From: Darksidea phi
Taxonomy: Eukaryota; Ascomycota; Dothideomycetes; Pleosporales; Lentitheciaceae
NCBI GenBank assembly: GCA_030770425.1
Contig: JASJFT010000107.1
Span: forward strand, 89,311 to 153,310
Reading direction: 5' to 3'
Length of the DNA stretch: 64,000 nucleotides
In this document: positions 20,701 to 30,790 of the stretch, piece by piece
Numbering within the stretch: the stretch's first letter is position 1
Layout of the letters: each line of letters starts with the position of its first letter
Made by a program: the position numbers and the translations under genes
Notes under the pieces: generated by a model
Databases searched by the model: none
Told to the model about the DNA's origin: nothing
The model's input: the letters and a program-made list of their open reading frames with translations, nothing else

Positions 20701-21141
20701 TGGCGCAATCAGCTCTTGTAGCGTCCATCCTCGAGTGAACCACGCGCTTGCACGAAATAACGCTTCCCAGTCGCTGCGTTGAACGGGGTCTGTCGAGGTT
20801 GACGCTGATACGTCTGACAAGAAGACGTAACATCGTGACGCGCTCTTGTACCACTGGAACATCGAGTTGATCGCCCTAGAGCGCTCGATCTTGTCCCACC
20901 TGTCGATGCAGCATGTATCGATCCAGAAGTACTGCAGCTCATCCCGAGCCGCTTGCTCGGCGCAGAACTTGAGCTTTTTGTAGCCTTCTTCTTTTCCCTT
21001 GTACGCTTCGCTCGATAGGTCTTCGATGAGGACTTCGGAGGCGCCCCATCTGTGCGATAGGATAGCGTAGGGCGGAATCAATTTGCCGCGGAAATCCGTC
21101 AAGGCGAGTCTGCCTAGCGCGTCAAAATGCAGAAGTTGCAT
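17770..21141 (-). CDS. HET - NB-ARC - TPR NLR-like protein
   Basis: A single-exon 1123-residue protein with the architecture of fungal NLR-like incompatibility proteins. The N-terminal HET domain (residues about 1-150) shows YAILSHRWG at 25-33, WIDTCCIDR at 73-81 and RGWTLQELIAP at 137-147; HET domains trigger cell death in heterokaryon incompatibility. The NB-ARC ATPase follows: Walker A GPGGTGKS at 286-293, Walker B LLIFDNVED at 383-391 and a LPLA (GxP-type) motif at 457-460. From about 650 to 1115 there are tetratricopeptide units of 42 residues, each marked by LG(D/G)xHP; eleven such boxes occur at exact 42-residue spacing (681, 723, 765 ... 1101). Units are unusually alike. The likely role is non-self recognition by the TPRs with HET as effector, inferred from the family. 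No motif is missing. Confidence 0.95.
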   Translation of the reverse strand: MQLLHFDALGRLALTDFRGKLIPPYAILSHRWGASEVLIEDLSSEAYKGKEEGYKKLKFCAEQAARDELQYFWIDTCCIDRWDKIERSRAINSMFQWYKSASRCYVFLSDVSASTSTDPVQRSDWEALFRASAWFTRGWTLQELIAPVSVEFFSHEGRRIGDKASLERLIHEITSIPLAALQNCPLDQFTTFERKRWAENRVTTEEEDIVYCLLGILGVSMRAMYGEGIISAQRRLEAEVGEVRGALSIIPFSQNDRFVGREMELAELEAKLFSNEQSTTTLAIVGPGGTGKSQLALEVAHTTRFENKNCSVFWIEASDRDSLYQSYARIAQKLRIPGCDDDLADMKRIIQYCAAELSARQCLLIFDNVEDATLRSNGSTVEVAGLADCLPQSKLCSIIFTTTNNAIAQAFAPQNIVALHKLMPDTALRMLRNYLSRPVANTEQQEAEHLLMELSYLPLAIVQAASHMNASSMTVQEYQAQLNKHKEGVLECCSDSSNGKLQNCDAEGPVTATLFLSIAHICRINQAAADYLSLAACVDRRDILLDILEVVSSKDREKAVKVLDKYALVTRRPAESALDIHQLVHQALRKQLKAQGRIQYWTRQTITQLNRIFPDGDHSNRSKWRRLLPHAQYVLSHSQVGDGDGGERLELARKCAMSLHSDGRYKEAEELFLQVVQITKGVLGDEHPDTLASIGNLAYTYAHQGRWHEAVELEVQVMQTRKKVLGDEHPYVLVSIGNLASTYRHQGRWREAEELEVQVMQIRKRVLGGEHPDTLTSMGNLASTYTHQGRWREAEELEVQVMQTMQRVLGGKHPHTLISMDHLASTYAQQGQWDKAEQLFLQVIQTREKVLGNKHPDTLVSMSNLASAYIRQGLWHEAAELEVQVIQTRKKVLGDEHPHVLTSMNNLASIYRHQGRSREAEKLNVQVIQTRKRVLGDEHPDTLISMSNLAATYSNQKRWREAEGLQVQVMQIRKRVLGCEHPSTLTSIDNLASTHCYQRQWVQAEALSMEVIKTKRKILGDEHPLTLLGMGNLAATYSKQGRWREAAKLEVKVMQTRKRVLGGEHPDTLTSMNNLAYTLKLQARQEEAIELMERCFQSRQQILGKHHPDTQSSRDALSSWQAE
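17800..19190 (-). repeat. 126-bp tandem coding repeat (TPR array)
   Basis: The 42-residue TPR units correspond to a direct DNA repeat of 126 bp, about ten to eleven copies, within the NLR-like gene. The shared track includes the codons for LGDEHPDTL and GRWREAEELEVQVMQ. Near-identity at the DNA level points to recent duplication or gene conversion between units. Confidence 0.85.
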
Positions 21142-21245
21142 GGCGCTTACAGTTTAGATTTGGTCGAAGGAGAGGGAAGGGCGAACGACTCACATGGTGT
21201 TGAGGGTAGAACTACATAGCGACAAGGCAGAGGGAGCTTATGCTA

Positions 21246-21481
21246 CGAGGGCGTCGTATTTAGTGAGTCATAACCGAAATCCTTGGCATACCATCACAAA
21301 ACCTTCCCCCCATATAAAGTACCACCAAAATAGGGTTTTCTCGCGGTTTTTAGGTTAGAATAATAGAATTAAGGCTATAAATTATAAGCGAAAGCCTATA
21401 AAGAGCTATTTTTTAGTATTAAGATTCGGTGTTTTGAAAATGCCGAGCTTCGGTTATGACACACTAAATACGACGCCCTCG
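21246..21481. mobile_element. MITE-like element with 33-bp terminal inverted repeats
   Basis: Both ends begin CGAGGGCGTCGTATTTAGTG reading inward and remain complementary for about 33 bp with one mismatch. The element is 236 bp, has no coding sequence and an AT-rich centre, and is flanked on both sides by TA (21244-21245 and 21482-21483). That fits a non-autonomous Tc1/mariner-type element with a TA target duplication. It lies about 105 bp upstream of the start codon of the NLR-like gene, within its presumed promoter. Confidence 0.85.
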
Positions 21482-21892
21482 TAGGCTGCGGTGAAGGCAA
21501 ACAGCTGTCAATGTGATCGGGAATAAGAGCTGTGTGGCTAAGCCCCAGTTCTCAGCCACAGTGCACCGAGCGGCCATAGATATCTCAGCACGCTGCACGG
21601 CCGATCAGATGAGTTTCGACGATGTTGTTGATTACACGGAGAAACTACCGGAATGCATACTCTACATCTAAAATTAATCTTTCAAGGCTATATTTCTACT
21701 CTTTGCTATCCGAAGTTGCTCCTAAGTCTACAGGATTGTTTGCAAATCAATACTGTCGAGAATAAACAGGGGGTTGTTGGAAGAGAGTGCATCGACAACA
21801 TTGACAGAAAAGGCGACAGCAAGGTCAAAAACGCATTTTTCGATGTCGGAGCTTGATTTGACTAGAGTGCGAGAGGTCTAGAAGAGATTCAC
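21482..21892. other. intergenic between MITE and repeat B
   Basis: About 0.4 kb with no recognisable gene. Short frames here do not show a domain. Confidence 0.4.
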
Positions 21893-21990
21893 GCTGGATC
21901 TGTCGATCTACAAGTGTGGTGGGAGCATTCCGAGCGCCCGAAAGAAAAAGTGTCCCGTTACACCGTGCGTCCCGGCATACAGGGACTGAC
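21893..21990 (-). repeat. repeat B, right copy
   Basis: Inverted counterpart of 17040-17140. Read on the minus strand it carries CRDARCNGTLFLS inside a 178-residue open frame (21825-22361), which may be a decayed gene or a transposon remnant. Similarity continues more weakly for about 25 bp upstream of the core. Confidence 0.65.
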
Positions 21991-23286
21991 CTTAGACCCC
22001 TCGATTTGTTGGGGGTTGGAGATCCATTCCGTGTGGGAAGAGTTGGCATAGTCGCGTCATCCTTCCGAGTTATACCCTTCCGTCTGCTATGAAAGCAGAG
22101 CTTCTGGTGCAAACATCGCTTTAAGCGACATGGGTTCTTTGAGAAATCTGGTACTTCTACGAGAATGTACTCATCCGTCGTTTCGTGCGGATTTTGTATG
22201 ACAAAGGGTAATGTCTGGGGTTTCAGCATGGCGATCATGAGTGTACGTAAGGTAAACCGTCGGCAAAAGAACACAGGGCTGAAGAGATTATGATAGAATT
22301 TCACAAAAAAGGATTCTAGGAAGTATCCAACGTTCTGCACGACGAAAGTTGAAGAAGTCATGAATTACGTTTTTGAATGGTACTGATTCATTGTGCAGAC
22401 ACGGATCGGGCACACGAACTCGGGATTAGTTGATCATACGTCCTGCGCATCGGCTTTATACACTTGTACGCTTTTGCGTCCCTGTATTCTCTGTAGCACT
22501 CGTCCTTCCATTCTGGATATAGAAAGAGTTAGCTGGCGAGCAACGGCAAGATAAACAACCAGTGGGCTAGTGAACTCGATATCTTTTCTGTGATCTGTAC
22601 TAGGGGTAAAAAGGCTGCTATGGTAACTAAGTTCCCCAGTTGAAGTATTTCCACGAGGCCAAGAGCGGGCGAGCGGGACGGACACGTCCGTTGCATATTA
22701 GCAACACTCAATTCTCAAACACCATAAACGACGCCTAGAAGTACCATAAACCTTCCAGTTGTTTTGGCTCTTGCGTTCGACATATCGTCTAAGATCTCCT
22801 TCAACATCGCCTCCTAAGCGATCCGCCGTCACAGCAAAATTACAACATTGGTACAACATCCACACTCACGAACAGCCAACCAACCATTCCACAAATAACG
22901 CCGCCACTCAGCCCCATCACGACTTATAACGCGCCAACACGCGGCTAGACACGTGTCCGCCAACACGCACCCACGTGACAAGGCTAATCCCTGCGCAAAT
23001 TCTTTCACCGCTTATTGCACAAAATAAACAAGCTAGACATGCGGCGTGAACGCAAAACGTCATTTCACATACGCCGATCATCCCTCTCTTTCTCGCATAT
23101 TGAAACATTTTTGGTATTGTGTAACTCTGTTCAATTTTCGTAACGAATTTTGCTTTCAAAATCAAGGGTCCAAAGGCCTGTCATCCTGCATATCAGGTTA
23201 CACATCGGCTACCCAGCCAAAGTACAACCATAGAATCGGCCAGCAACGCACTTCAGTAAGCCACAGTCCAAAGGGGAAAAAAGAAG
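21991..23286. other. intergenic, nothing firm
   Basis: About 1.3 kb. Minus-strand frames at 21825-22361 and 22434-22711 have no known domain and lack good start context. The last few hundred bases should contain the promoter of the next gene. Confidence 0.4.
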
Positions 23287-23958
23287 ATGTGCCACCACAA
23301 CTACACCCAACACTCGGGCTGCGGCCACTACGGTCCCGTCTACACCAACCTGTACACACCTTGCGAAAGCGCCTTCCAACAACTGCTCTCCACCCGAGGT
23401 CCTAGCTCACCAGCACTCTCCCCACCACCAGAGTTCTTTCCGCCCTCGCGCTCAAACACAACGACTTCGAAACGCAGCTCAAAGCGGTTCTTTAGCATAG
23501 GCGGCGTACTGCAGCGGTCTTCATCTGCAGCCAGTAACTCTACCAGACGCGTAGTATCCGGCCCAGAAGCCAGAAGTGGAACGTCTACAACCGGCATTGG
23601 CAACAACCTAGGCGTCGCCGACCACGAACTAGCCCACGCAGCGACCAAGTGCCCGAATCTCAAACCGCGGACCATCGTGTCGAGTAACGCGGGCCAAGTG
23701 TGTAAAGAGTGTTCTAGGTGGATCGAAGCGATGCGGAATATGGTCGCCGGGTACGATAAAGGGCGGGGTATCAAGGGTACGCCGGCTTTTAAAGAGTTTC
23801 TGGAAGGGAGAGAGGAGTGCGTTAATATAGCGGTGGAGTTGGGGTTTGCGGTGCCGACGAGAGGGCCGCCAAGGGGCATTATGGGGGTGTTTGGGGGTGG
23901 AACGAGGACGCCGCCTGATGGGTGGACGGTAAGTGAGAGTGATAGTTTGTATGATTGA
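23287..23958 (+). CDS. small Cys/His-containing fungal protein, function unknown
   Basis: A 223-residue intronless protein. It begins MCHHNYTQHSGCGHYGPVY, a CxxH...CGH pattern seen at the start of many uncharacterised filamentous-fungal proteins that may bind metal. A Ser/Pro-rich linker (about 38-105) follows, then a second Cys group (CPNLKPRT... CKECSRW, about 122-146) and a short helical segment (IEAMRNMVAGYDKG). The C-terminus is Gly-rich. Its role is unknown. It shares the N-terminal pattern with the next gene. Confidence 0.7.
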   Translation: MCHHNYTQHSGCGHYGPVYTNLYTPCESAFQQLLSTRGPSSPALSPPPEFFPPSRSNTTTSKRSSKRFFSIGGVLQRSSSAASNSTRRVVSGPEARSGTSTTGIGNNLGVADHELAHAATKCPNLKPRTIVSSNAGQVCKECSRWIEAMRNMVAGYDKGRGIKGTPAFKEFLEGREECVNIAVELGFAVPTRGPPRGIMGVFGGGTRTPPDGWTVSESDSLYD

Positions 23959-24367
23959 TATGAGATAATTAGGATAGGAGGGCAGTACAAGGAACTAGAA
24001 GAAGTGGTTGTACGATAAGCAAATGATTTATGAGTGTTAGTTCAATAATAAGGTTTAAAACAACCTTATTACAGCCATGGAAAGAGCTCGCCCTTGGGCG
24101 CAATTTCCTCAACTACTCTAGCGTAATGTCTAACATACGCTTTAATTTAAAAGCCTTCACTATCCATCACGTACCGAAGCTTTCGAGATTCACACGCACC
24201 ACGACGCAAAGCACAACCACCACGTTATCTACAGGCGCCGCCCCTTATTCTCGCTGTACACTGTATAACACATCGCCCACGCACAACAACTCGACCAGAG
24301 CGTCGCAACCCACATCAACCTACAGAGACCACTCGCCTCAGAGCTCACAGATAGGGTCTCCACCACC
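23959..24367. other. intergenic between the two small Cys protein genes
   Basis: About 0.4 kb with no feature recognised. Confidence 0.4.
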
Positions 24368-24655
24368 ATGTGCACCGAATGGCAAATTCGATTCCGCCGG
24401 TGCGGCCACACAAGGTTTCTGAGATACGACTACTGCTCTGTGCTCCTCCAGCGCGAGCGAACACCAGAGACAGGTCGTGCTTGTCGGAAGTATCGATTAC
24501 GCCATAGGGATAACCAGGAAGGCTGGAATTGCTACCAGTGTATTCACGACCGCGGTTCCACGAACGGAGGGTCTGCCAACTCGGAGCGCGATGTCTGGCG
24601 TTGGTTTCGACGACTTTTTGCAGTGGGTAGCTCATCCCGACCACAGTCACCATAG
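24368..24655 (+). CDS. 95-residue Cys-containing protein of unknown function
   Basis: Begins MCTEWQIRFRRCGHTRFLRY, followed by DYC, ACRKYR and CYQC: the spaced C...CGH...C...C...CxxC layout of small fungal zinc-binding-like proteins. The ORF end overlaps the end of RIX7 on the other strand by 9 bp. The short length makes it less certain than its neighbour at 23287, which starts the same way. No function is known. Confidence 0.5.
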   Translation: MCTEWQIRFRRCGHTRFLRYDYCSVLLQRERTPETGRACRKYRLRHRDNQEGWNCYQCIHDRGSTNGGSANSERDVWRWFRRLFAVGSSSRPQSP

Positions 24656-26958
24656 CTTCGTCTCGAAGCGGCGCCGCAGTTCTTGGTAACGCTCGAGATT
24701 GCCCACACTGGGTATGAGGCATTTAGCAGCTGTAACGACATCCACCTCCTCCACCGTGTTCGCACCCCGTCTGAGCGCATTTTGTCCAGCTTTCCGTAAT
24801 AGGCTTTCCAGATCGGCACCACTGAAGTCCTTGCATTCGTCTCTACTGGCGATTTCAGCCAAGCTAGCATTTATAACGCCTCCGCGCTGGCCAATCAGAG
24901 CTTTCAGAATATCGACACGTTCTTCTGGCTTGGGGAGTTCGACGTAAAGTAGGGTCTCTAGGCGTCCGGGGCGTAGCATTGCTTCGTCAATCATCTCGGG
25001 ACGGTTGGTTGCGGCGATTAGGTAAATGCCCTCGCGGGTGCTCAGACCATCCAGCTCTGTTAAGAGTGTATTTACAACACGGGCGGAAGCCTCGTGTAGC
25101 TCGGACGAGCGTTTTGGGACCAGGGCGTCGAGTTCGTCAAAGAATATTACACAAGGCACAGAGGAGCGGGCGCGCATGAACACTTGGCGAAGGGCGCGCT
25201 CGGATTCGCCGACGTACTATACAGGCTGTCAGTATATAATGTAATGCTCTCAACACTCCTATGGAATAGTATCGTAATCGTGACGTGACATACCTTGTTC
25301 AGCAATTCTGGCCCCTTGACGCTGATGAAATTTGCCTTTGATTCGGCTGCCACGGCCTTTGCGAGTAATGTTTTACCGCATCCAGGTGGACCCCAGAGCA
25401 AAACACCTGTTGGTGCAGATATACCGACTGCTTTGTAGCGCTGAGGGTTCTTGATCGGCTCGACGATCGCCATCTGAAGCTCATCTCGCACGCTAGCTAG
25501 CGCACCGACGTCCCGCCATGTTGTATCCGGGACGGTTGCGAACCCTTCTCGCTTCGACGATGGTACTATGGAAGGTAGTACGGCTTCGAATGCTTGCATA
25601 GTGATGGCGGTATCTTCGAAGCCTTCAGGCTCGGCCATAGCTTCGTCTCGCATGCGGGTAATTAGACGCCGCGTGGATTGAACCGTACTAGATGATTTTT
25701 TGGTAGTGCGTGGCGAATCGTCAATGTCCATCTCAGTTTCCGTTTCCGCAGCCTGCTTCTCTAGGGCCTCCCTATATCGGTCCATCGACCAAGTGCCGGC
25801 TTTGCTGACCAGATCCTTGAGATCAGCACCGACGAATCCAGCTGTCTTTTTCGCGAGCAACGGGAAGTTAACATCAGGTGCCAGTGCCGGCTGTCGTGTC
25901 AAGGCCTTGAGAATGAGTTCTCTCATAGTTTCGTTTGGAACGCCCATATTGATCTCGGTGTCAAAACGTCCGCCTCGACGTAGTGCGGGGTCTAGGCTGT
26001 CGGGGCGATTGGTAGCAGCGAGGACGATGACTGGTTTGCCATCATTCCCCTCCATAGCCAGGCTGTCCATGGATATGAGGAGCTGGGCAACAATGCGCTT
26101 CTCCATTTGACTCTGTGCGCTGTCCCGCTTCGGTGCAATGACATCGATCTCGTCGATGAAGATTAAGCAGGGAGCCACCTCTTTCGCTTTTTCGAAATGC
26201 TCCCGTACTTGCTTCTCTGACTCTCCAGACATGCCCGAGACCACCGAAGGACCCAGAATCTCGATAAACGGCACTCCTAGTTCCGCAGCAAAAGCTCGAC
26301 AGATGACCGTCTTGCCACATCCTGGTGGTCCGTGGAGGAGAATTCCGCGTGGGATGGGAATCTTGCGATCAACGTAGGCCTTAGGTCGTAGGAGCGGCAT
26401 GACGAGGTGGTCTTTAAGCTGGCCTATAACATTGTCGACGCCTCCGATATCGTCCAAGCTCACATGGCTGGGTGGATTAGTGTCGATCTTCTGCTCTGCA
26501 GTCCCTGACCTCTTCTGCCTCTTACTCTCCCTATCAGCCCCCCTGACACCCTCTCTCTTCTTACTCTTCTCCCCATTCGCAACCGGCGTAGCAGCCCCCG
26601 AGTTCCCCCACCCACTAACGATCTGCCTATTCATGAAGTCTATACTCCTCTCCTCTTTCCTTCCGCCATCCTCTCCATTTTCAAAATTCCCTTCAAGCTC
26701 GGCCATTTCGTCTTCGCCACTCTCATCTTCTTGAATAACCAAGAGAACTCTTTCGATTGAGTCTTCCAATTGCTTCTTGGGTCGTCTCTTCAAGGAGGAA
26801 TTGGAGTTTTTGATGAAGTCGTAGATTTGGTGAGGTTTGAGCTTGAGCGGCGATTCATCGGAGGTATCCACATATTTGCAGACGATTTGGTAGACGTCCT
26901 TATCCAAACCCTGCTGGAGGGATGGCCGTCCACGGGAGGTACTTGTGGGGCCGGGCAT
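24647..26958 (-). CDS. RIX7: ribosome biogenesis AAA ATPase Rix7 (NVL orthologue)
   Basis: Joining 26958-25294 to 25216-24647 gives 744 residues. The 77-nt intron (25217-25293) has a GTATGT donor and TATAG acceptor, phase 0, and restores ELLNK/YVGESE inside the second ATPase domain. It has a short helical N-terminal domain (about 10-85), an acidic/basic linker, then two AAA domains. The first carries GPPGCGKT and LIFIDEID, the second GPPGCGKT and VIFFDELD. Rix7 is a nucleolar/nuclear hexameric unfoldase needed for maturation of the 60S subunit. Length is close to other filamentous-fungal orthologues. It is divergent from VPS20, about 250 bp away. Confidence 0.93.
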
Positions 26959-27207
26959 TGGGCGGCCGGCGGGAGAGGTTGGTACTGAATTTGTGAGGCC
27001 TGGAATACCCTCCAGGCCTATTCGTGCGTAGTGGTCTCGGAGAAAGGGTCAAGTTACAACGACTTCTCCATATCGCTGCAAAAGTCTGGAAAATTCACGC
27101 CAAGGTCTTATCGATAGCACGGGCCATCTACGTCGGTTCATGCGATCACTATCAAGGCACAGCTTCTCTAGCACTCCGGCGTTCCTCATGGCGACGCTGG
27201 CGACAAT

Positions 27208-27950
27208 ATGGGCAATTCAAATAGCACACACAAGATCTCCGCCCAGGATAAGTACGCAAGTCATTATGGGCTGCATATACACACTAACACTATATAGAGC
27301 TATCCTGGACATGAAGAACCAGCGCGATAAGCTGCACCAGTATCAGAAGCGCATAACCGTCCTCACCGATCGCGAGAAGGAGATTGCGAAAGAATGCTTA
27401 GCGAAAGGAGATACCAAGAAGGCGAAGCTCGCATTACGGCGTAGGAAGTATCAGGAGTCATTGCTGGCCAAGACGGATGCGCAACTGCATCAACTAGAGC
27501 AGTTGACGAGCGATGTCGAGTTCGCACTTGTTCAAAAGGATGTGCTATACGGCCTGCAGCAAGGAACGGCGGTGCTGAAGGAGATTCACAAGGAGATGGG
27601 TGGCATTGATCAGGTCGAGAAGCTGCTGGGCGAGAACGAGGAGGCGCGGGCTTATCAGGAGGTGCGCATATCCATAATCGCCATTCGCACTTGGACTGCA
27701 TACTAACGATCGTGCGCAATAGGAAATCAGCGAACTCCTTGCAAACAAGATGTCCAACCAGGACGAAGACGAAGTGGAAGACGAGCTCGAGGCGCTGGAA
27801 GCCGAGGTCAACGGCGTTTCCCTGCCCACGGTCCCCGAACAACAGCCTGAATTCACACCAGAACAAAAGGCGCTTATAGCAAAGGAAAGGGCGAAGAGAA
27901 GGGCAGAGGAGCGCGCTGCACAGCAAGCGTCGGAGCCTATGTTGGCATAG
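27208..27950 (+). CDS. VPS20: ESCRT-III subunit Vps20 (CHMP6 orthologue)
   Basis: Three exons (27208-27251, 27298-27661, 27723-27950) give 211 residues. Intron 1 is 46 nt (donor GTACGC, branch CTAAC, acceptor TATAG) and intron 2 is 61 nt (donor GTGCGC, branch CTAAC, acceptor AATAG). The start MGNSNSTHK provides the N-myristoylation glycine typical of Vps20/CHMP6. The Snf7 domain follows (AILDMKNQRDKLHQYQKRI, REKEIAKECLAKGDTKKAKLALRRRKY), then an acidic segment with EDEVEDELEALEAEV and a charged C-terminus. Vps20 nucleates ESCRT-III on endosomes after binding ESCRT-II. The ATG at 27208 was chosen because it alone gives MGNS and the correct frame. Confidence 0.93.
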
Positions 27951-28334
27951 CATATCTTGGTTGTGGTCATTAGAAGCATCAGAACGCGGCGTTTGGTGTT
28001 GGTATAGAACATGTACTGCGCGATGGTATAATCTTATTTATATTTACTTGGCTAGCATATAGACGATGAAATGTGTACCTGCATAGCCTCCTCTGTCCAC
28101 GTGCTCACGATGCAGGCGATGATGTGCACTCGCTCTAATAGGCAACGTTTGTCTCTCATACGCATCACAGCGACTCACGTTCCTTTCACCCAACGGCCGC
28201 CGCCCCATTAAAGCTTACTCAAGCTGCCCAACCACCTCTTCTACACGAAAACCCCGCAAATAGCGCTCGTTAACCCGCCGCAACCTCTCCGTCATCACGC
28301 AAGTTCCAAAAGCTACCCCGCTACCCCGCCAAAA
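27951..28334. other. intergenic, VPS20 to PITH gene
   Basis: About 0.38 kb carrying the VPS20 3' region and the promoter of the PITH gene. Nothing else is seen. Confidence 0.5.
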
Positions 28335-29065
28335 ATGTCACACAACCACGGCCATCACCACGGCCACGACGAAGAGCACGCCGAAGCACACGATCACGTC
28401 CACGATCATGACGATGATATCGTCCCCGCACTACAGAACTTGCTTTACGAGCAGATCGACTTCAGCAAAGTGCAAACCCTGAACGAAGAAGAATCGAATA
28501 CAGGGAGGAAGATCTTGCAGAAGACGTGGGCGCAGAGGATGGATCGGGAACCGGAGCTGAAGAGCTTTGCGGATGAACAGTTGTTGATGATTGTGCCGTG
28601 AGTGCCTCTTATACATCTGTGGAGGAGGGAGGGATTATTGATCGTAAATGCATGTACAGTTTCACAGGACAGGTCCGCCTACATAGCATCTTGATCCGTA
28701 CCTCGCCCACGCCCGCCTCCCCCAAAACCCTCAAAGTCTTCCTCAACGACTCGGACCTCGACTTCAGCACCGCTGCCGAAAAGCCCCCCACGCAAACCTT
28801 CTCCATCTCGCAGACCTCTGAGATCCAAGAAATCCCCGTCAAGCGCGCATACTTCAACACCACCCGTTCCCTTGCACTATTCTTCGAGGATAATTGGGGC
28901 GATGGCGAGGAAGACGAGACAAGGATCAGCTATTTGGGCTTCAAAGGTGACTTTATGAAACTGAGTAAAGAGCCTATTAGTTTTCTGTATGAGGCCGCGG
29001 CTAATCCAGGGGATCACAAGGCTATCGTGGGGACAAAGGAAGGGCTGGGAAGGTCGATCCAGTGA
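28335..29065 (+). CDS. PITH-domain (thioredoxin-like C-terminal) protein
   Basis: Exons 28335-28597 and 28660-29065 give 222 residues. The 62-nt intron has a GTGAGT donor and a TACAG acceptor and restores LMIVP/FTGQVRLHSI. The N-terminus is strongly His-rich (HNHGHHHGHDEEHAEAHDH), a natural metal-binding stretch common in fungal members. The PITH domain (residues about 35-205) includes LLYEQIDFSKV, VFLNDSDLDFS, YFNTTRSLALFFEDNWG and TRISYLGFKG. In other eukaryotes this domain links thioredoxin-like proteins to the 26S proteasome; the stand-alone form here has no thioredoxin domain. Function is inferred from the family. Confidence 0.92.
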
Positions 29066-29489
29066 AGAAGGCGAGGATGGAGTTGGAGGAGTGAATGAAG
29101 GCCCTGGATTTGGGGCGATGAATTTGCATAAATAGAAGATACAAATCGCGGCGCATAGGTGGAGGGTAGGCTTCGACGGGGCTGTACGATTTATGGCGTC
29201 TATTATGTGGCAGCATTTTGAGAGCAATTTTGGGGTTCCTAAAGCAAAATCCCATTCGCAATCTGGAGTGTCAGCCAAGGATTCTGCAGGCTGAAAGAGG
29301 CGACATACTCTGGGTATCTTTTCTCTTTCCAAATGTAGTGAGTGCTTCCTCAATGAGCACATGTCGTATCCTCCAATTCGTATCTTCGTGTCCGAATCCA
29401 CGCCTTGTCCCAAATGCCTTCCTCCCCCCAGCCTATCGTCATTCGCGCGCCAATGGCCATTAAGTTCCTTGTCCCCATCCACGCCCGCC
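29066..29489. other. intergenic between convergent PITH and LSM8 genes
   Basis: About 0.42 kb of 3' flanking sequence for two convergent genes. Open frames here are antisense shadows of the PITH gene. Confidence 0.5.
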
Positions 29490-29866
29490 TCATACGTGTT
29501 TCGTGCTCCCCAAAACATCTCCCCTAACCTTCGCCCAATTAATCGTCCCATCAGTTTCCTCATCCACCCTCCCACAAATAGCCACGCTATCTCCCCGTAT
29601 GATGTATAGTCCTAGCGGTACCTCCTCGCTCGCAGCTTCTTCTTCGCGAGGCCGGATGATGCGTTCTACGGCGTCGGCGAGGACGAGGTTCATGCTGCCG
29701 TCGCACGAGGTGAGTGTGCCGACCATGGTTCGGCCGTCGAGGGTGATGACTGTTACTTTCTCTGCATGGTGGGGTTAAGGGATTCTATGAGGAGGGATTG
29801 AGGGAGGTGTGAGGGGGAGACGGAAGGTGGGGAAGACCTACTGTTTACGTAGGCGTTGAGCGCCAT
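29490..29866 (-). CDS. LSM8: U6 snRNA-associated Sm-like protein LSm8
   Basis: Exons 29866-29842 and 29761-29490 give 98 residues. The 80-nt intron (29762-29841) has donor GTAGGT and acceptor GCAG, and joins MALNAYVNK to KVTVITLDGRTMVGTL. The Sm1 motif (VTVITLDGRTMVGTLTSCDG) and Sm2 motif (LYIIRGDSVAICG) are complete, and the C-terminal acidic DEETDGTINW is characteristic of LSm8 rather than other LSm proteins. LSm8 closes the nuclear LSm2-8 ring on the U6 snRNA 3' end and acts in splicing. Exon 1 codes only eight full codons, so it is easily missed. Confidence 0.92.
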
Positions 29867-30790
29867 TTTGGGTCTCAGATATAGGCTTTTCCGGTAGAGT
29901 GACGGCGGCGCTTTGAGGATCCGTGTGTGCGAAAGGAATTTCGATTCAGGTACGCGTGGGTGGGATTAGAGCGGCGGCGAGTAGTGGGATAGCTCCGAGC
30001 AAACAATCGATAAATCGAGGCTTTGGTGGCCTGTGCTTTTCGGCCAACCAGGCGGCGACCTCGCCGCAAGGGACCTCTCGTTCGAAGTATCTAGATTTTG
30101 GCCTACCATATACGTAGACATATTGAGTTTAAGGTCTACAAACTTTTGTATAGTAGGTTTTGCTTATGGCTTCCGCTACCCGCTCTGACCGCAGTGTCCT
30201 TTCCATACTTCCTACGACCGCGCAGCGTCCAAAGTCGTTTCTTCGTTGATCCATCAATCCAACCGAGTATATTCTGCAGTACGGCATGGATCAAGTGTTG
30301 TCCTTGATGACCATTTCTCTGCTTAGTATCAAGGAACTCTCGGTGCTTTACCGTTCACACAGGGACACTTCTCTATCGATAACGGGCCAACAGCTTAGTG
30401 AAAGACCAGTATTCGGGACTTGGCAGATTCCCTTTCAATTCCTAGTTTTTCTGTTTTGCATCCAGGACCGCATGCTCTCGCCTTGCTGCACCTCCTCTCA
30501 TTCCCCATCTACTTCTAGCTGCGCGATGCATTTCCGACGCAGTGCTTCCATACTCATAAGCCAGGTAGATAGCCTCGAAATCTTCGTTTCCTAAACTCTG
30601 GTAAAAAGTGAACGCTACTGTATCCAAAGCAACTGGAGCACCATATAACTCCGTGGGCACGCTCGGCGACGATGTTGCTGACGCTCATGAACCGGAACCA
30701 CGAACAAGCTTCTTCACATCCTGCAGAACTCTTGCTTAGCTTTTTCAGATTCTGGCCCCACCCGGCTTCCTGAATTGTTGTGGTCCTCTC
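29867..30790. other. intergenic with possible gene remnants
   Basis: About 0.9 kb. A minus-strand frame ending at 30442 (AFTFYQSLGNEDFEAIYLAY, then EMHRAARSRW) reads like protein but has no ATG, so it may be a lone exon or relic. Nothing else is recognised. Confidence 0.35.

Noticed and set aside
23340..23990. 216-residue minus-strand frame opposite the Cys/His protein gene
   Set aside because: Antisense frame without domain; the plus-strand protein has the recognisable CGH start.
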